Positions 43,793 to 53,593 are shown, counted from the stretch's first letter. The stretch is 64,000 bases of DNA from an uncultured Erysipelotrichaceae bacterium (GCA_902800025.1 CADCDA010000002.1:142329-206328); one strand, 5' to 3'. Numbers and translations: made by a program. The notes: a model not told the origin generated them from the letters alone.

Positions 43793-44744
43793 CTTTCTTC
43801 TCCTTTTCTTTTGTTTTCTCAGCAATCATTTCATCAAGAAGTTCTCTTTTGAGTCTCTCTTGATCTTCTTTTGATAAAGTTTCTAATCCTTCTACTTTAG
43901 TAGATTCTTGGGCTTCTTCGCTTTCTTTCAAAGCTTTGAAGATATCTTTCGCGGATACGACAATTAAGTATCCAGCTGGGATTAATAAGAGGATTAATAG
44001 TCCCCAAATAGATGACATAAATCCGAAGACTGCTCCTAAAAATGGGGAATTAATTTTCACTGTTCCTAAATATAAGGATTCAGTGACGAATTGGTATTGA
44101 CCGGCTTTACTATAATCGCCATTGTCATTGATACCAGAGGTAACGAATACATATTTTCTTTCACCTAAATTTCTTTGGTGATAAATATGTAATTCTCTAA
44201 TACGGTGGGTCATGACCATTCCAGTTTCTATTAATTGTCCTGTGGTATATTCAGGAGTGTAGAAATTGAATGTGTCAGGAGCGATGCCAGTAGATTTGTT
44301 TTTAAATGTGATGTCTAAACTGTTTTCCTTCGTGAATGTATAGACTGTTTCTACTTCATCATCTCTTTGAATGATTCCCAAACCCTTTAAACTGTTTGCT
44401 AATACATTCATATCCTCTTTATATGTAATTAATGCAGAATTTACTTTATAAAGAGGTTCCATAGAATTAGTGAGAACATAGAATGTTCCAACACCAAATC
44501 TAATGCTTTCATCGTTATTTTCTTTTTTATGGACTAAGCCATCGACAAATCCGGCAGCGATGAAACCGAATATCGCGACAAAGATTCCTAAGAAGACCCA
44601 TTCGACAATCTTACGAGCCTTGCTTTTTGGTTTCTTTTCTTTTTTCTTTTTTTCGTTAGGAGTGTCAATCACTTCTTGTTCGACTTCTTGCTCAATATTT
44701 TCTTGAACGGTTTCCACTACTTGCTTTTCTTCTTCGTTAATCAT
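43782..44744 (-). CDS. sipW: SipW-type signal peptidase I (S26B, Ser-His)
   Basis: The 320 residues have an acidic cytosolic N-terminus, a membrane helix at about 48-68, an external catalytic domain and a second helix at about 238-262 with an acidic tail. Catalytic Ser is in VLTNSMEPLY and the partner is His in MTHRIRE, so this is the ER/archaeal-like SipW class with a Ser-His dyad rather than Ser-Lys. It should process the six SipW-type preproteins encoded upstream in the same cluster. Its ATG overlaps the stop of the DUF2357-like gene (ATGA). Confidence 0.92.
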   Translation of the reverse strand: MINEEEKQVVETVQENIEQEVEQEVIDTPNEKKKKEKKPKSKARKIVEWVFLGIFVAIFGFIAAGFVDGLVHKKENNDESIRFGVGTFYVLTNSMEPLYKVNSALITYKEDMNVLANSLKGLGIIQRDDEVETVYTFTKENSLDITFKNKSTGIAPDTFNFYTPEYTTGQLIETGMVMTHRIRELHIYHQRNLGERKYVFVTSGINDNGDYSKAGQYQFVTESLYLGTVKINSPFLGAVFGFMSSIWGLLILLLIPAGYLIVVSAKDIFKALKESEEAQESTKVEGLETLSKEDQERLKRELLDEMIAEKTKEKEKKDED

Positions 44745-46783
44745 AACTTAATGACCTTTCCGCCGAATAAAGCTTTCTTTTGAGTGGCGATATTGAAGTC
44801 TTTAAAGACTTTCGCATCTTTTTTGAAATGAGAGAAGACATCATCATCAACGAAGTAACCTTTATCGCATTTAACGATATATTCTCCAGGAATTTCATTT
44901 TGTTCTTCTATTGGAGATTCTTCATTTTCATCGCTTTCAACGATAATTCTTTCTTCTTTATGACCATCGACATAGACGATTTCACTTTCACCGATAACGT
45001 GATAAACGATTTCATTATCTCTAGCGACGAATTCTTCTGGGGTTTCTTCTTCAACAGGTGAATTATCATTTTCTGGTTGAACTTCAGAAGGTTCCTCTTC
45101 GCCAACAGTTTCTTCTTGAATAGGAGCTTCTACTGCTTCTTGAGTTTCAGGTGTAGCTTCTTCTTGAGGAACTTCAACATATACTTCATTAGGATTATCT
45201 TCTTGAGGTTCTGAAGCTACTATAACTGGCTCTTCAGCGACCGGTGCTTCATCTTCCACTGGTTCTATAGAGGTTTCTACTACTTCTGGAATAGATTCGA
45301 CAACATCAGGAACAACTGGTGTTTCATCTATAACGTTATTTAGAGGCTCATTAAGCGCTGTTTCTTCTAAAAGTGGTTCATTAATCACTTCTTCGACTTT
45401 CTCTTCTTCCTTGACCATTTCTGAAGGATCATAAGGAATCTTATTTGCTTCAGCAGCTTCGATAATCTTCTTTCTTCTTAATTCAATAAGAGCGTTCTCG
45501 TAAGCGCGTAAGGCTTCGAGCTCTCTCTTTCTTTGCTCAGCTTCTTCAAATTCTCTTTGTTCAATGAGTTTTTCAATATATTTTTCGTATTCCGCAATTT
45601 CTTTTTGCTTACGAGCGATTAAACGGTCGAGTTGTTTCTCGTCCATCTTTTGTTCTTTTTTATAATCGTATTCTTCTTGATAATATTCTTTTTCGTATTT
45701 ATTTGGGTGGAGTGGAAGATTTGGATTCACTTTACTTCTTAAATATTCTCGATAAGTTTCATCAATTCTAATGAATTCGATTGGTCCCTTAAGAATATCT
45801 CCATAGACGAATTGTTCATCATCAATACTAGTAAGAATTTTTGGTTTATAAGTTTTATTACTCTTTTTAATCGATTCAAATTCATGATCGGTTTGAACAC
45901 TTAAAAAGCTCGAGAGCATTAAATAGTTAATCTCTTCTCTTTCTTTATCAGTGTATGTTTGATAGTTTTCATCGACGTGGTAAGAAACACCTAAAGTGTC
46001 AAACTTTTCAATGAAAAGATATGTTTCATAACATTTACGATATTTTGGATTCTTTTTAATGATATTTGTTTGAAGAATTGGACGTCTGACATCTCTTTCA
46101 TTCTTCATTTGTTTCATAAATGGAGAATTGTAATAGTATTGGATGTACTCTCTCATATTCAAAATACGGCTAATATAGTCTTTTGCTTCAACCGCACTTT
46201 TGTCGTTTTCTTCTTTTCTGATCGTGATTTTAGTTTCGATTTCAACTTCTTGACCATCGACAATGGTTTTATTTTTAACCATTAAAGTGTCGTCTTTTGT
46301 CAAATTGATATTTGAAGAAATAAAGGAATATCTTTTTTCAACAAATAACATCAATTGACGAATAAAAGTCGCGATAAATCTATTCTCATAGGTATGAATA
46401 TCTTCGATATGAGAGTGAGATAAGATTTTAGAAGGGATGACATTACCATTTTCATCAACTTCTTTAATATATTGAGTGTGGCTCGCTAGATGTTGGACAG
46501 ATTCTCCGTCAATCTTTTTAGCGAGTTCAATAGGAGTGACATGACTATCAGTTTTAGTCACTTCACGAGGATTATTAATAATTTCTCCTAAATCATAAAG
46601 GCAATCTTCAATAACACTAATCCAGGATGGGTCAAAAGAAGATGAACCTCTTCTTGTATATCTTAAATATGAATTCTTTCCATTAAGTAAAGAATCATAG
46701 ATCGCCTCAATATTTTTATCCTTACTGAGGGAGTTCATCTTATCGACATATTTGGCAAATAGTTTCTTATTTGATCCTGCCAT
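44741..46783 (-). CDS. DUF2357-like partner of the McrB-type ATPase
   Basis: The 680 residues have no membrane helix. The N-terminal 370 include HTYENRFIATFIRQLMLFVEKR and KCYETYLFIEKFDTLG, spaced as in DUF2357/McrC-like proteins that accompany McrB-type AAA ATPases; I do not see a clear PD-(D/E)xK nuclease site. Then comes a long coiled coil (about 385-445, Glu/Lys/Arg), a Pro/Glu/Val-rich acidic region (about 450-620) and a small terminal domain (YIVKCDKGYFVDDDVFSHF). It lies directly after the AAA gene (10 nt) and before sipW. A structural or adaptor role in secretion is inference. Confidence 0.7.
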   Translation of the reverse strand: MAGSNKKLFAKYVDKMNSLSKDKNIEAIYDSLLNGKNSYLRYTRRGSSSFDPSWISVIEDCLYDLGEIINNPREVTKTDSHVTPIELAKKIDGESVQHLASHTQYIKEVDENGNVIPSKILSHSHIEDIHTYENRFIATFIRQLMLFVEKRYSFISSNINLTKDDTLMVKNKTIVDGQEVEIETKITIRKEENDKSAVEAKDYISRILNMREYIQYYYNSPFMKQMKNERDVRRPILQTNIIKKNPKYRKCYETYLFIEKFDTLGVSYHVDENYQTYTDKEREEINYLMLSSFLSVQTDHEFESIKKSNKTYKPKILTSIDDEQFVYGDILKGPIEFIRIDETYREYLRSKVNPNLPLHPNKYEKEYYQEEYDYKKEQKMDEKQLDRLIARKQKEIAEYEKYIEKLIEQREFEEAEQRKRELEALRAYENALIELRRKKIIEAAEANKIPYDPSEMVKEEEKVEEVINEPLLEETALNEPLNNVIDETPVVPDVVESIPEVVETSIEPVEDEAPVAEEPVIVASEPQEDNPNEVYVEVPQEEATPETQEAVEAPIQEETVGEEEPSEVQPENDNSPVEEETPEEFVARDNEIVYHVIGESEIVYVDGHKEERIIVESDENEESPIEEQNEIPGEYIVKCDKGYFVDDDVFSHFKKDAKVFKDFNIATQKKALFGGKVIKL

Positions 46784-46793
46784 AAAGATTTAA

Positions 46794-48308
46794 TTATCCA
46801 ATCTTTAACATGTTTTCGATTTTCGCAAGCGCCATCTTGAATTGGTTTTTGCCATAAAGTTTATCTAAGAAAGCTTCGAGTTCTTTTAATTCATCTTTTA
46901 AGAAAGCGATATTTAAGGATTCGAATTTCTTTAAGATCTTATTTGTAAAGATAAAGTCAAAAGCGTCGACTTCCGTTCCACCACATCCAACGTAAACTGG
47001 AACGAAGGTTTCAAGTTGCTTTAAGATACGGTTACCAAAGGCGAGTTTGAAGTGTTTAATAACAAAGTTATCTAATTGTTCAAATTTGTCTAACATATTC
47101 TCAGAAATTTGATTTTGTTTCTTCGCTTCATTGAAAAGGAATTCTAATTGAGAATATGGAATAGTAATTGGCTCTTGATCCGCTGCGTCAAATGGTCTTC
47201 CTTTGTCATCGAAGAATAAGGAAATCGCACGGTCATAGACCTTATCAGAAATGGTAAATGTACTATCGTCGTTATTCGCTGTTCCGAAGAAGACAACGTT
47301 TTGAGGAATTAATAATTTACCATCTTGTAAATGAATTGGGTCACCTTTTTCAGTATTTGGAATAAGGTCGATAACCCATTTATCTTTTTCCACCATTTCC
47401 ATGACGGATAAGAATTCAGCAAAGTAGTATTCAATTCTCGCTAAGTTCATTTCATCCAAACAGATGACGTTTAAGTCTTTACGATATGTAGTAACGTATA
47501 AGGCTTTTAAGAACTCGGATTCATTGAACTTTTTAGTAAATTCGTTATAGTAACCAAGGAGTTCAGAACGATCTTTCCAAGATGGTTGAACTGGGATGAT
47601 AGCACTATCATAGGAGAAGAATTTACCTAAGGCATTGGCTAAGGATGTTTTACCTGTACCAGAGATACCTTCTAAGATGATGAGTTTACTAGTTGCGATA
47701 CCCGCAAATAATTGTCTCACTTGGTCGATTGTGTAATATAAGTGTAACTTGCTTGCGGAATAGTTTCTTAAGGAGTTACATAATTCTTCTAAGGATAGAC
47801 CTTCTTTAAAGACGATTTGGGTATTCTTATCTTTATAAGCGTGGTCAACAGAGATAAGTTTTGGGAATCTAGAACTAACTTCTTCAATGACATTAGCTTC
47901 TTCACTACCTTCTTGAGGTTTAATACCCATATAGGCTGTTTTAAGATTAAGAATCTTATCTCTTTCTTGAATAGCGGAATATAATTCGTAATTAAGTCTT
48001 TCAACTTGTCTTCTAAGTTCATCTTTATCGAGTTCTTTTTTGACAAAGCGGACATATTTTCTAATTAAGAGGAAGAGTCCGAATCCAATCGCACCAATAA
48101 GGGCGACAAAGAAGATGAAGAAGAGGATGAAGAATAACCAACCTAAGAATTGGAAATCTGCAACGTGTTGATCAAAAATTGATCCATAAGAAACAAAGTT
48201 TCCAGGAACATCTTCCCATGGTGAGACCCACCACTTATAAAGGAATCTACCAAGATCACTGAAGAACTTGATTAGCATTTCACGTAAGTACTCAAAGTAA
48301 GCTTCCAT
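46794..48308 (-). CDS. Membrane-anchored McrB-like AAA+ ATPase
   Basis: The 504 residues have a strongly hydrophobic segment at about 54-88 (FLGWLFFILFFIFFVALIG), a short coiled coil, then an AAA+ module: Walker A GISGTGKTS, Walker B ICLDEMNLARIE (the McrB-type LDEMNLAR signature) and sensor GTANNDDS. McrB-family motors usually act with McrC nucleases against foreign DNA; a membrane anchor and a place among secreted-protein genes suggest another task, perhaps driving assembly or export. The pair with the DUF2357-like protein supports the McrB assignment. Confidence 0.88.
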   Translation of the reverse strand: MEAYFEYLREMLIKFFSDLGRFLYKWWVSPWEDVPGNFVSYGSIFDQHVADFQFLGWLFFILFFIFFVALIGAIGFGLFLLIRKYVRFVKKELDKDELRRQVERLNYELYSAIQERDKILNLKTAYMGIKPQEGSEEANVIEEVSSRFPKLISVDHAYKDKNTQIVFKEGLSLEELCNSLRNYSASKLHLYYTIDQVRQLFAGIATSKLIILEGISGTGKTSLANALGKFFSYDSAIIPVQPSWKDRSELLGYYNEFTKKFNESEFLKALYVTTYRKDLNVICLDEMNLARIEYYFAEFLSVMEMVEKDKWVIDLIPNTEKGDPIHLQDGKLLIPQNVVFFGTANNDDSTFTISDKVYDRAISLFFDDKGRPFDAADQEPITIPYSQLEFLFNEAKKQNQISENMLDKFEQLDNFVIKHFKLAFGNRILKQLETFVPVYVGCGGTEVDAFDFIFTNKILKKFESLNIAFLKDELKELEAFLDKLYGKNQFKMALAKIENMLKIG

Positions 48309-48323
48309 AAATTGTCTTTCTCC

Positions 48324-49442
48324 TTATTGGTTACGAGGACGGTCAACTTTGAACGAGACTTTCGAATCAAATGTTGCTCCCATCGTATAGTTCACGCTCT
48401 CGAGATCCCAACCTTCGATGAAGATGGTGAGAACGATTTTCTTTGGCTCAAACGCTGTGAGAGGAATCTCAAGCGGTTTGAGATAATTGCTTGGTGCAAA
48501 GTCATATAAGCCATATGATTTTTCGGTATTGAAGACCACTCCGTTAGCGATTGAGGCTTCTTTATCGAATAATTTTGTATGTGCTTTATGTGCGGCGTTA
48601 AACGCACTTGTATCTTTTGTTGTATCTTCTAGTTGCGAATCAACTGGGAGCATTTCATCTTTGTAGACAATTTTGTCTCTATTAGATATATCTCCATAAA
48701 CTTTTTCGTATCGTGTTGTTTCGTTAATGTATGAATCATACACTCCATCAACATCGACATCGAGTAAGCCGCCATATTCGACAACTTTGTTTTCTTCTTT
48801 AGTTTTATTTGGATCGATGATTATGTATTTATAACTGTTTTGATCCGGAATTAAGATTGAATATCTCATTGCTTCGACAAGCTTATTTAATCTTTCTTCA
48901 ATTTGTTCCACAGTGAGATCTTTGAATTTTTTATCTTCATCAAGAACGCTTGTTTGATAACGATTGTACAATTCATTCGCGTACGCGTTATTAAAAGAAG
49001 CATTCGCTTTTAGATAAGTATCAGTAGGATCGATTGTGGCATATACATCATTATCACTATATAAATATAGTGTTTGACTGAAATATCCATCTGATTTTAT
49101 GTTTTTGATACTACCATCATTGAGTTCTTGCCAATTGAGCGTATCATCGTAGAAAACTGGAGTTTCCTTTTTTTGAGCAATCCAATCGTCAGAATAAGCG
49201 TTTGTAATTGGTTCAAAAACAGTATGCAATCTACTCTCAGTGTGATCGATTTCATACACAAATGAATCGATATCATCAGATTCGGATATTCTAAGGTCAC
49301 TATCTCCTGCAATTGTAATATCAATTGCATTAACAAATAATTGGTTACTATTGATATACCAGGCTAGAGATGCGCCTAATCCTATAGTACTTAAAGCGAT
49401 TATGCCTACGTATAGAGTAAGTATAATCTTGTTCTTTTTCAT
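48324..49442 (-). CDS. SipW-dependent secreted protein, paralogue 6
   Basis: The start is the ATG at 49442, just after the stop codon of the upstream gene (TAAAATG), with no ribosome site, so translation is coupled; a TTG at 49463 is an alternative. The N-terminus has a SipW-type signal (LGASLAWYINSN). Inside, a LLDVDVDGVYD segment resembles a calcium-binding loop, and the C-terminus has IFIEGWD before a beta strand ending DRPRNQ. Same architecture as the other paralogues in the row. Probably an extracellular fibre or matrix subunit. Confidence 0.8.
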   Translation of the reverse strand: MKKNKIILTLYVGIIALSTIGLGASLAWYINSNQLFVNAIDITIAGDSDLRISESDDIDSFVYEIDHTESRLHTVFEPITNAYSDDWIAQKKETPVFYDDTLNWQELNDGSIKNIKSDGYFSQTLYLYSDNDVYATIDPTDTYLKANASFNNAYANELYNRYQTSVLDEDKKFKDLTVEQIEERLNKLVEAMRYSILIPDQNSYKYIIIDPNKTKEENKVVEYGGLLDVDVDGVYDSYINETTRYEKVYGDISNRDKIVYKDEMLPVDSQLEDTTKDTSAFNAAHKAHTKLFDKEASIANGVVFNTEKSYGLYDFAPSNYLKPLEIPLTAFEPKKIVLTIFIEGWDLESVNYTMGATFDSKVSFKVDRPRNQ

Positions 49443-49443
49443 T

Positions 49444-50604
49444 TTAGTTACGGTCTGTTTCAAAAGTTAAGCCGAGGTTGAAAGGAATTCCGACGATTTC
49501 ATCGACTAATGAATGATCCCAACCTTCTGCATAAATTGTTATTGTTGAATAACCAATACGACTAGCACTATCAGTGTAAGCAACTGGATGTCCTCCAGTG
49601 TAACCACCTGCGCTAACTACTGGTTTAATAGTTGTAGCTGTTTGATAATAAGCTCTCTTATATCTCGCTTTGACATCATTAAAGTTAGTTAATGGATGAC
49701 ATTGACTATTATGCTTTGCATAAAATGTCGATGCATTAGCAGTAAATCTGCTCTCTAAATCATTAACGTTCTCTAATTCATCTGGATCGAAACTACCTTC
49801 ATCTTCATATTTATCGGTTGATTCATAAGTTGGTTCAAAACCACCAGTCTTATCATATTCACCATAAATAATTTCTCTTCCGGTGTTCTTATCATAGTCA
49901 TAAACACCATCTGATCCATCGAGGTCAAGCATACCAGCAACGGTTGTATAACCTGGGGTATTAGAATCATCTGCTGGTTTGACGATGAATTTTTCATGAT
50001 CGTTATTAACAAATAATCTAATTGATTCTCTTGCGGTTTCAAGTAAATCAGTTTCTACGGTTGTATCTGTTAACCAAATCTTTTGATTAGCAGCTTTTGT
50101 TCCATCAGAATTGACGATCTTAAACGCAAATTGGAATCTTAAGAAGACATCAGTTCTTATAACTTCTTCATGAATGTCAGCTTGTCCAGTTTCAGGAGCT
50201 TTGTATAGGGTGACGTTATCGTTACTATCAATCGCTCTTGAATTAGTAGTAACAGGGGAAAGGACATTAACTGCATACCCATATTTTTCTAAGTATGCGG
50301 AAAGGAAACTTGTAAACACTAAAGCAGATGATGACCAAACGATGGTATTGCCATCGACTGTCTCTCCAGATTCAATCTCACAGTTATATGATTCAGCTTC
50401 AGCTGGTGTGAATAAGTGCAAATTGTCAACTAAACCTAGTGAAAAACGACCAGATTTAGAAACAGAAGTTCCAACGTAAGAAACTTTCGCCATTGTACTA
50501 TTGGCGTACCACGCTAAGGTGGCGGCTGTACTACCAGCAACTGCTAAAGCAGTGCTAAAGCCCATAGATAATAACATGAGGTTTACTTTAGTTTTAGTTC
50601 TCAT
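49444..50604 (-). CDS. SipW-dependent secreted protein, paralogue 5
   Basis: The 386 residues start with a SipW-type signal peptide (AGSTAATLAWYANS). The body has Asp/Asn-rich beta segments, the calcium-loop motif LDLDGSDGVYDYD around residue 245, and near the end IYAEGWD with FNLGLTFETDRN. Good ribosome site (AAAGGAGG). It is part of a row of tandem paralogues; role in a surface layer or fibre is inferred from SipW/TasA systems. Confidence 0.82.
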   Translation of the reverse strand: MRTKTKVNLMLLSMGFSTALAVAGSTAATLAWYANSTMAKVSYVGTSVSKSGRFSLGLVDNLHLFTPAEAESYNCEIESGETVDGNTIVWSSSALVFTSFLSAYLEKYGYAVNVLSPVTTNSRAIDSNDNVTLYKAPETGQADIHEEVIRTDVFLRFQFAFKIVNSDGTKAANQKIWLTDTTVETDLLETARESIRLFVNNDHEKFIVKPADDSNTPGYTTVAGMLDLDGSDGVYDYDKNTGREIIYGEYDKTGGFEPTYESTDKYEDEGSFDPDELENVNDLESRFTANASTFYAKHNSQCHPLTNFNDVKARYKRAYYQTATTIKPVVSAGGYTGGHPVAYTDSASRIGYSTITIYAEGWDHSLVDEIVGIPFNLGLTFETDRN

Positions 50605-50651
50605 CCTTTTCCTCCTTTCCCCGTATTTACTATTAAATATATTTAAAATGA

Positions 50652-51617
50652 TTAGTCAAAAACGTCGATGCCTGCGTTAAATGTTAAACCAACGTGGAAT
50701 TGCGCAGACTTTGTTTTAACAGTGTCCCACATTGGGGTGTCGGCTTCTAAATTGTGCCAACCTTCAAGCCACATAGTGACCACAAAGTGTAGATTATCAC
50801 CTGCTGTGGTTGTTGTAGCTTTGAATAATTTTGGATTTGTTGAAGAAGTGTCGATGATAGTTTCATCGGTATCGACTCCTGCAACAACGTCAGCGACTTC
50901 AGATGTAGTTTGCTTGTCGCCATCATTTCCATACATGCACCAGTTAAATGGTCCATCATATTCATAACCACTCACCTTATCTCTTCCATCAAGGCCATCT
51001 AAATCAAGATTGTCTGAATAAAGGTTTAAATTTGTGACTTCATTCTTCGAAATGAGATAGTTTTGTGTAGGTGCATTTACAGAATGTAAATGAATTCTAA
51101 ACGCATCAACTATTGGTTTGTTGACATCGTCAACATCTTCTAATGTGATGTCAGTTAAGAAAACATCTTTTGCAACACGTTCATACAAGCCTGTTGCATT
51201 GTTTAATTGTTCAGCTTTGATATATAAGTCGAATTGTAAGTATTCTTTACCATTTGTGGCTTCATTCCATTCGGAATAAGCACCATGGCCAGCTTCTGGT
51301 TGAGCATATCCTTGAGCAGGAAGAACACCATTAGCGCCTAAAGCGCCAAATGTCATTTGTTCAAAACCAAACTCATTTGCTGTAGAAGCAGGAACAACAG
51401 ACTTGATAATGTCGTTTGTAAAGAATGTGTTTTTCCAATTTAATCCATCAAGGCTAAATTGTAATATACCTGATTTAGCTTGAGAAACACCAACGATTGA
51501 TGATGTAACTCTTGTGTTATATGAATACCATGCAACGGTGCCAGTAATACTGCCAACGATTCCTAAACCTAATGCGGTTGATAAGGAAGCGACAATGATC
51601 TTTTTATTGAATTTCAT
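50652..51617 (-). CDS. SipW-dependent secreted protein, paralogue 4
   Basis: The 321 residues have the signal LGLGIVGSITGTVAWYSYN, nearly the same as paralogue 3, pointing to a recent tandem duplication of at least that part. Calcium-loop motif LDLDGLDGRD and the C-terminal MWLEGWH plus FHVGLTFNAG are present. Ribosome site is AGGAGGG. Predicted to be cleaved by SipW and to act outside the cell. Confidence 0.83.
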   Translation of the reverse strand: MKFNKKIIVASLSTALGLGIVGSITGTVAWYSYNTRVTSSIVGVSQAKSGILQFSLDGLNWKNTFFTNDIIKSVVPASTANEFGFEQMTFGALGANGVLPAQGYAQPEAGHGAYSEWNEATNGKEYLQFDLYIKAEQLNNATGLYERVAKDVFLTDITLEDVDDVNKPIVDAFRIHLHSVNAPTQNYLISKNEVTNLNLYSDNLDLDGLDGRDKVSGYEYDGPFNWCMYGNDGDKQTTSEVADVVAGVDTDETIIDTSSTNPKLFKATTTTAGDNLHFVVTMWLEGWHNLEADTPMWDTVKTKSAQFHVGLTFNAGIDVFD

Positions 51618-51632
51618 ATCAATGCCCTCCTA

Positions 51633-52577
51633 TTAAGCCGAATAGGCTCCTCTACCGACATCAAATGTCATACCTAAATTAAATGTTGCTCCACCTTGAT
51701 TTGCAACGTTCCAGATTGCATCGGCTGGTGTACCAAGCTTTTGCCATCCTTCGAGCCACACTGTAATTGTAAGTTTGACATAGGTGTTAGAGGTTGAACA
51801 GATTTCAACACCTGTTGTGGTATCTAAATAACCATCATCACCTCTCACGGTAATGATTTCGGTAAGGTTGTAACTCTTTAATTGTCCTGAACCATAATCA
51901 AGAGGATCTCCGGTATTACCCCATTCATATTCGGTATCGATGTCGACTGAACCATTGCCGTCTAAATCTAAGGAACCGTGTGTGTCGATAGATTGTTCAG
52001 ATCTGGCAATAATAAAGTTTTTAACGCCGTCGTTAACTGAAATATGAACTCTGACTGCTTCTGCTATTGGTTTTGCACCACTAGCATTTTCAATTTCCAT
52101 ATCAGAGATATATACTTTTGTATCAAAAGCTTCCATAGCACCTGTTGAGGCATTTGGTTTTTCTGCTTTTAGATAAATATCGTATTGTAAGAATTCTTGA
52201 TAAGTATCATTGGCGTCTTTTTCGGCTTTGCCCCACTTGGTCATATCTGTATAACCCCATTTTGGGTTAAAATAAGCATTGAGATCATCACCAGTTTTTG
52301 GAAGAGCAGCATCTTTTGCTAAGCCACCAAAGGTGACTGGAGTAAATTTGCCTTCAAAATTGCCACTGACATCAGCGGTATATAAATCTCTATGCCAATT
52401 TGTATGATCTGTACTGATGCTCAAGACACCACCTTCAGAAACATTGTTACCAATAATTGATAACATGCCTTTAGTGGAGTATTGATACCAAGCGACGGTA
52501 CCGGAAATACTTCCAACAATACCTAGTCCAAGAGCTGTGGATAAAGTTGCAACGACTATTTTTTTATTAATCTTCAT
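51633..52577 (-). CDS. SipW-dependent secreted protein, paralogue 3
   Basis: The 314 residues have the signal LGLGIVGSISGTVAWYQYS, a clean EF-hand-like loop LDLDGNGSVDIDTE, and the C-terminal VWLEGWQ with FNLGMTFDVG. The start overlaps the stop region of paralogue 2 by 11 nt. Its near-identical signal to paralogue 4 indicates duplication within the cluster. Confidence 0.84.
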   Translation of the reverse strand: MKINKKIVVATLSTALGLGIVGSISGTVAWYQYSTKGMLSIIGNNVSEGGVLSISTDHTNWHRDLYTADVSGNFEGKFTPVTFGGLAKDAALPKTGDDLNAYFNPKWGYTDMTKWGKAEKDANDTYQEFLQYDIYLKAEKPNASTGAMEAFDTKVYISDMEIENASGAKPIAEAVRVHISVNDGVKNFIIARSEQSIDTHGSLDLDGNGSVDIDTEYEWGNTGDPLDYGSGQLKSYNLTEIITVRGDDGYLDTTTGVEICSTSNTYVKLTITVWLEGWQKLGTPADAIWNVANQGGATFNLGMTFDVGRGAYSA

Positions 52578-53391
52578 ACGCGTTTATTTCAACTCCTAAT
52601 TTAATTCGCGCACCTGTAGGTGCTTGATCTTCGTAACCGGATAGATATCCTTCTAGCCATGTTACGATTGTGTACCTTCTATATTGATTTACGTTGAGCT
52701 TGTCAGCGTAAAGCTTTGCAATCACTTTGTCCGATAAGAAAGTTCTATCGACATATCCAGGGAATGGAACTCCATCAAGTTCCGCTCTTTCTTCACTATA
52801 AGAAATTGGTGGACGGTAATCTGGTTCCCCATCATCACCTTGGTGAGGTGCGATAGCTTTACCAAAGATTAGTCTGTTATGGGCGTTCTCGTCGTCGTTC
52901 TCATAGAGCATCACTCTAAGAGTGCTGTCTAATGATTGACCGTTACGATCAGCCTTTTTGTCTAGAACGTTGATTGTAAAATCATATCTAGCAGGTGTGT
53001 CTCCAATATTCTTGACGAAGAAGGTGTACTTGAAGAATCTCATACTCCTTACTGTTACACTATCAGTTCCATATCTATAGCCAATACTTGTAGATGTGTA
53101 TTCGCTATCGATCTTGTCTTCAGAGTAATCATTAACGAACCATTCATAAGTGAATTCTTGGAATGGCACTAAGTTGTCTACTCTAAGGAATGAAGTGCTG
53201 TCGACGAATGTACTTCTTTGAGAAAGAGTTAATTTCACAGTACCGGTATCAAGCGACACGGTAAATGTTCCAACAAATCTTCCTAGAAACGCAACGATAG
53301 ATAACGCGGTTACAACAGTTGTCGAAATACACCCAATGATGAGTGCGCGTTTCTTTCTTTTCTTTTTCTTTACGTATTCTAATTCGTACAT
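52567..53391 (-). CDS. SipW-cluster secreted protein, paralogue 2 (first gene of the main operon)
   Basis: The start is the ATG at 53391 (MYELEYVKKKKRKKRAL) with an AAAGGA site; the longer open frame upstream is the riboswitch leader. About 274 residues: a basic cytosolic stretch, one membrane helix (IIGCISTTVVTALSIVAFLG) and a beta-rich ectodomain with VTWLEGYLSGYED and KLGVEINAYED at the end, the same C-terminal motif as the other paralogues. It lacks the AWY signal motif and the calcium loop, so it may stay membrane-anchored, perhaps as a base or anchor subunit. Confidence 0.8.
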   Translation of the reverse strand: MYELEYVKKKKRKKRALIIGCISTTVVTALSIVAFLGRFVGTFTVSLDTGTVKLTLSQRSTFVDSTSFLRVDNLVPFQEFTYEWFVNDYSEDKIDSEYTSTSIGYRYGTDSVTVRSMRFFKYTFFVKNIGDTPARYDFTINVLDKKADRNGQSLDSTLRVMLYENDDENAHNRLIFGKAIAPHQGDDGEPDYRPPISYSEERAELDGVPFPGYVDRTFLSDKVIAKLYADKLNVNQYRRYTIVTWLEGYLSGYEDQAPTGARIKLGVEINAYED

Positions 53392-53455
53392 AGGATCCTT
53401 TTTGCCCCAGAAGGAAAAGGGCGAGTTAATAATTGTCCCAACGAGATATAAAAAT

Positions 53456-53592
53456 GCCAGTTGCCTATCATCCAATACATTGGCGAGATTTACATCTCTA
53501 AGGCAACTGGCTATCTTAATCCTTCTTAATTTAATTAAGACCCTATAGTTTTGTGTCACTGCATCACTGCAGTTTTACTTTTCGCTCACAAA
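53456..53592 (-). promoter_or_regulatory. c-di-GMP-I (GEMM-I)-like riboswitch with terminator, upstream of the SipW operon
   Basis: Minus strand, 5' to 3'. GAGCGAAAAGTAAAAC takes the place of the GCACAGGGCAAACC segment; a hairpin CTGCA-GTGA-TGCAG has a GNRA loop; then GACACAAAACTATAGGGTC matches the GACGCAAAGCTAnnGGGTC region; a stem TCTTAA/TTAAGA follows, and TAGCCAGTTGCC matches TAGCCAGGTTGCC at the 3' end. The same GCCAGTTGCC (53502-53511) pairs perfectly with GGCAACTGGC (53456-53465), followed by ATTTTTAT: an intrinsic terminator that competes with the aptamer. Ligand binding would then favour read-through. The 5' half is divergent, so the ligand could differ from c-di-GMP. Confidence 0.72.
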
Positions 53593-53593
53593 T

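Noticed and set aside
46794..48308. McrBC-type restriction system
   Set aside because: The ATPase has a membrane anchor, the partner lacks a visible nuclease site and no DNA-recognition domain is seen; its neighbours are secretion genes. Kept as family relation only.
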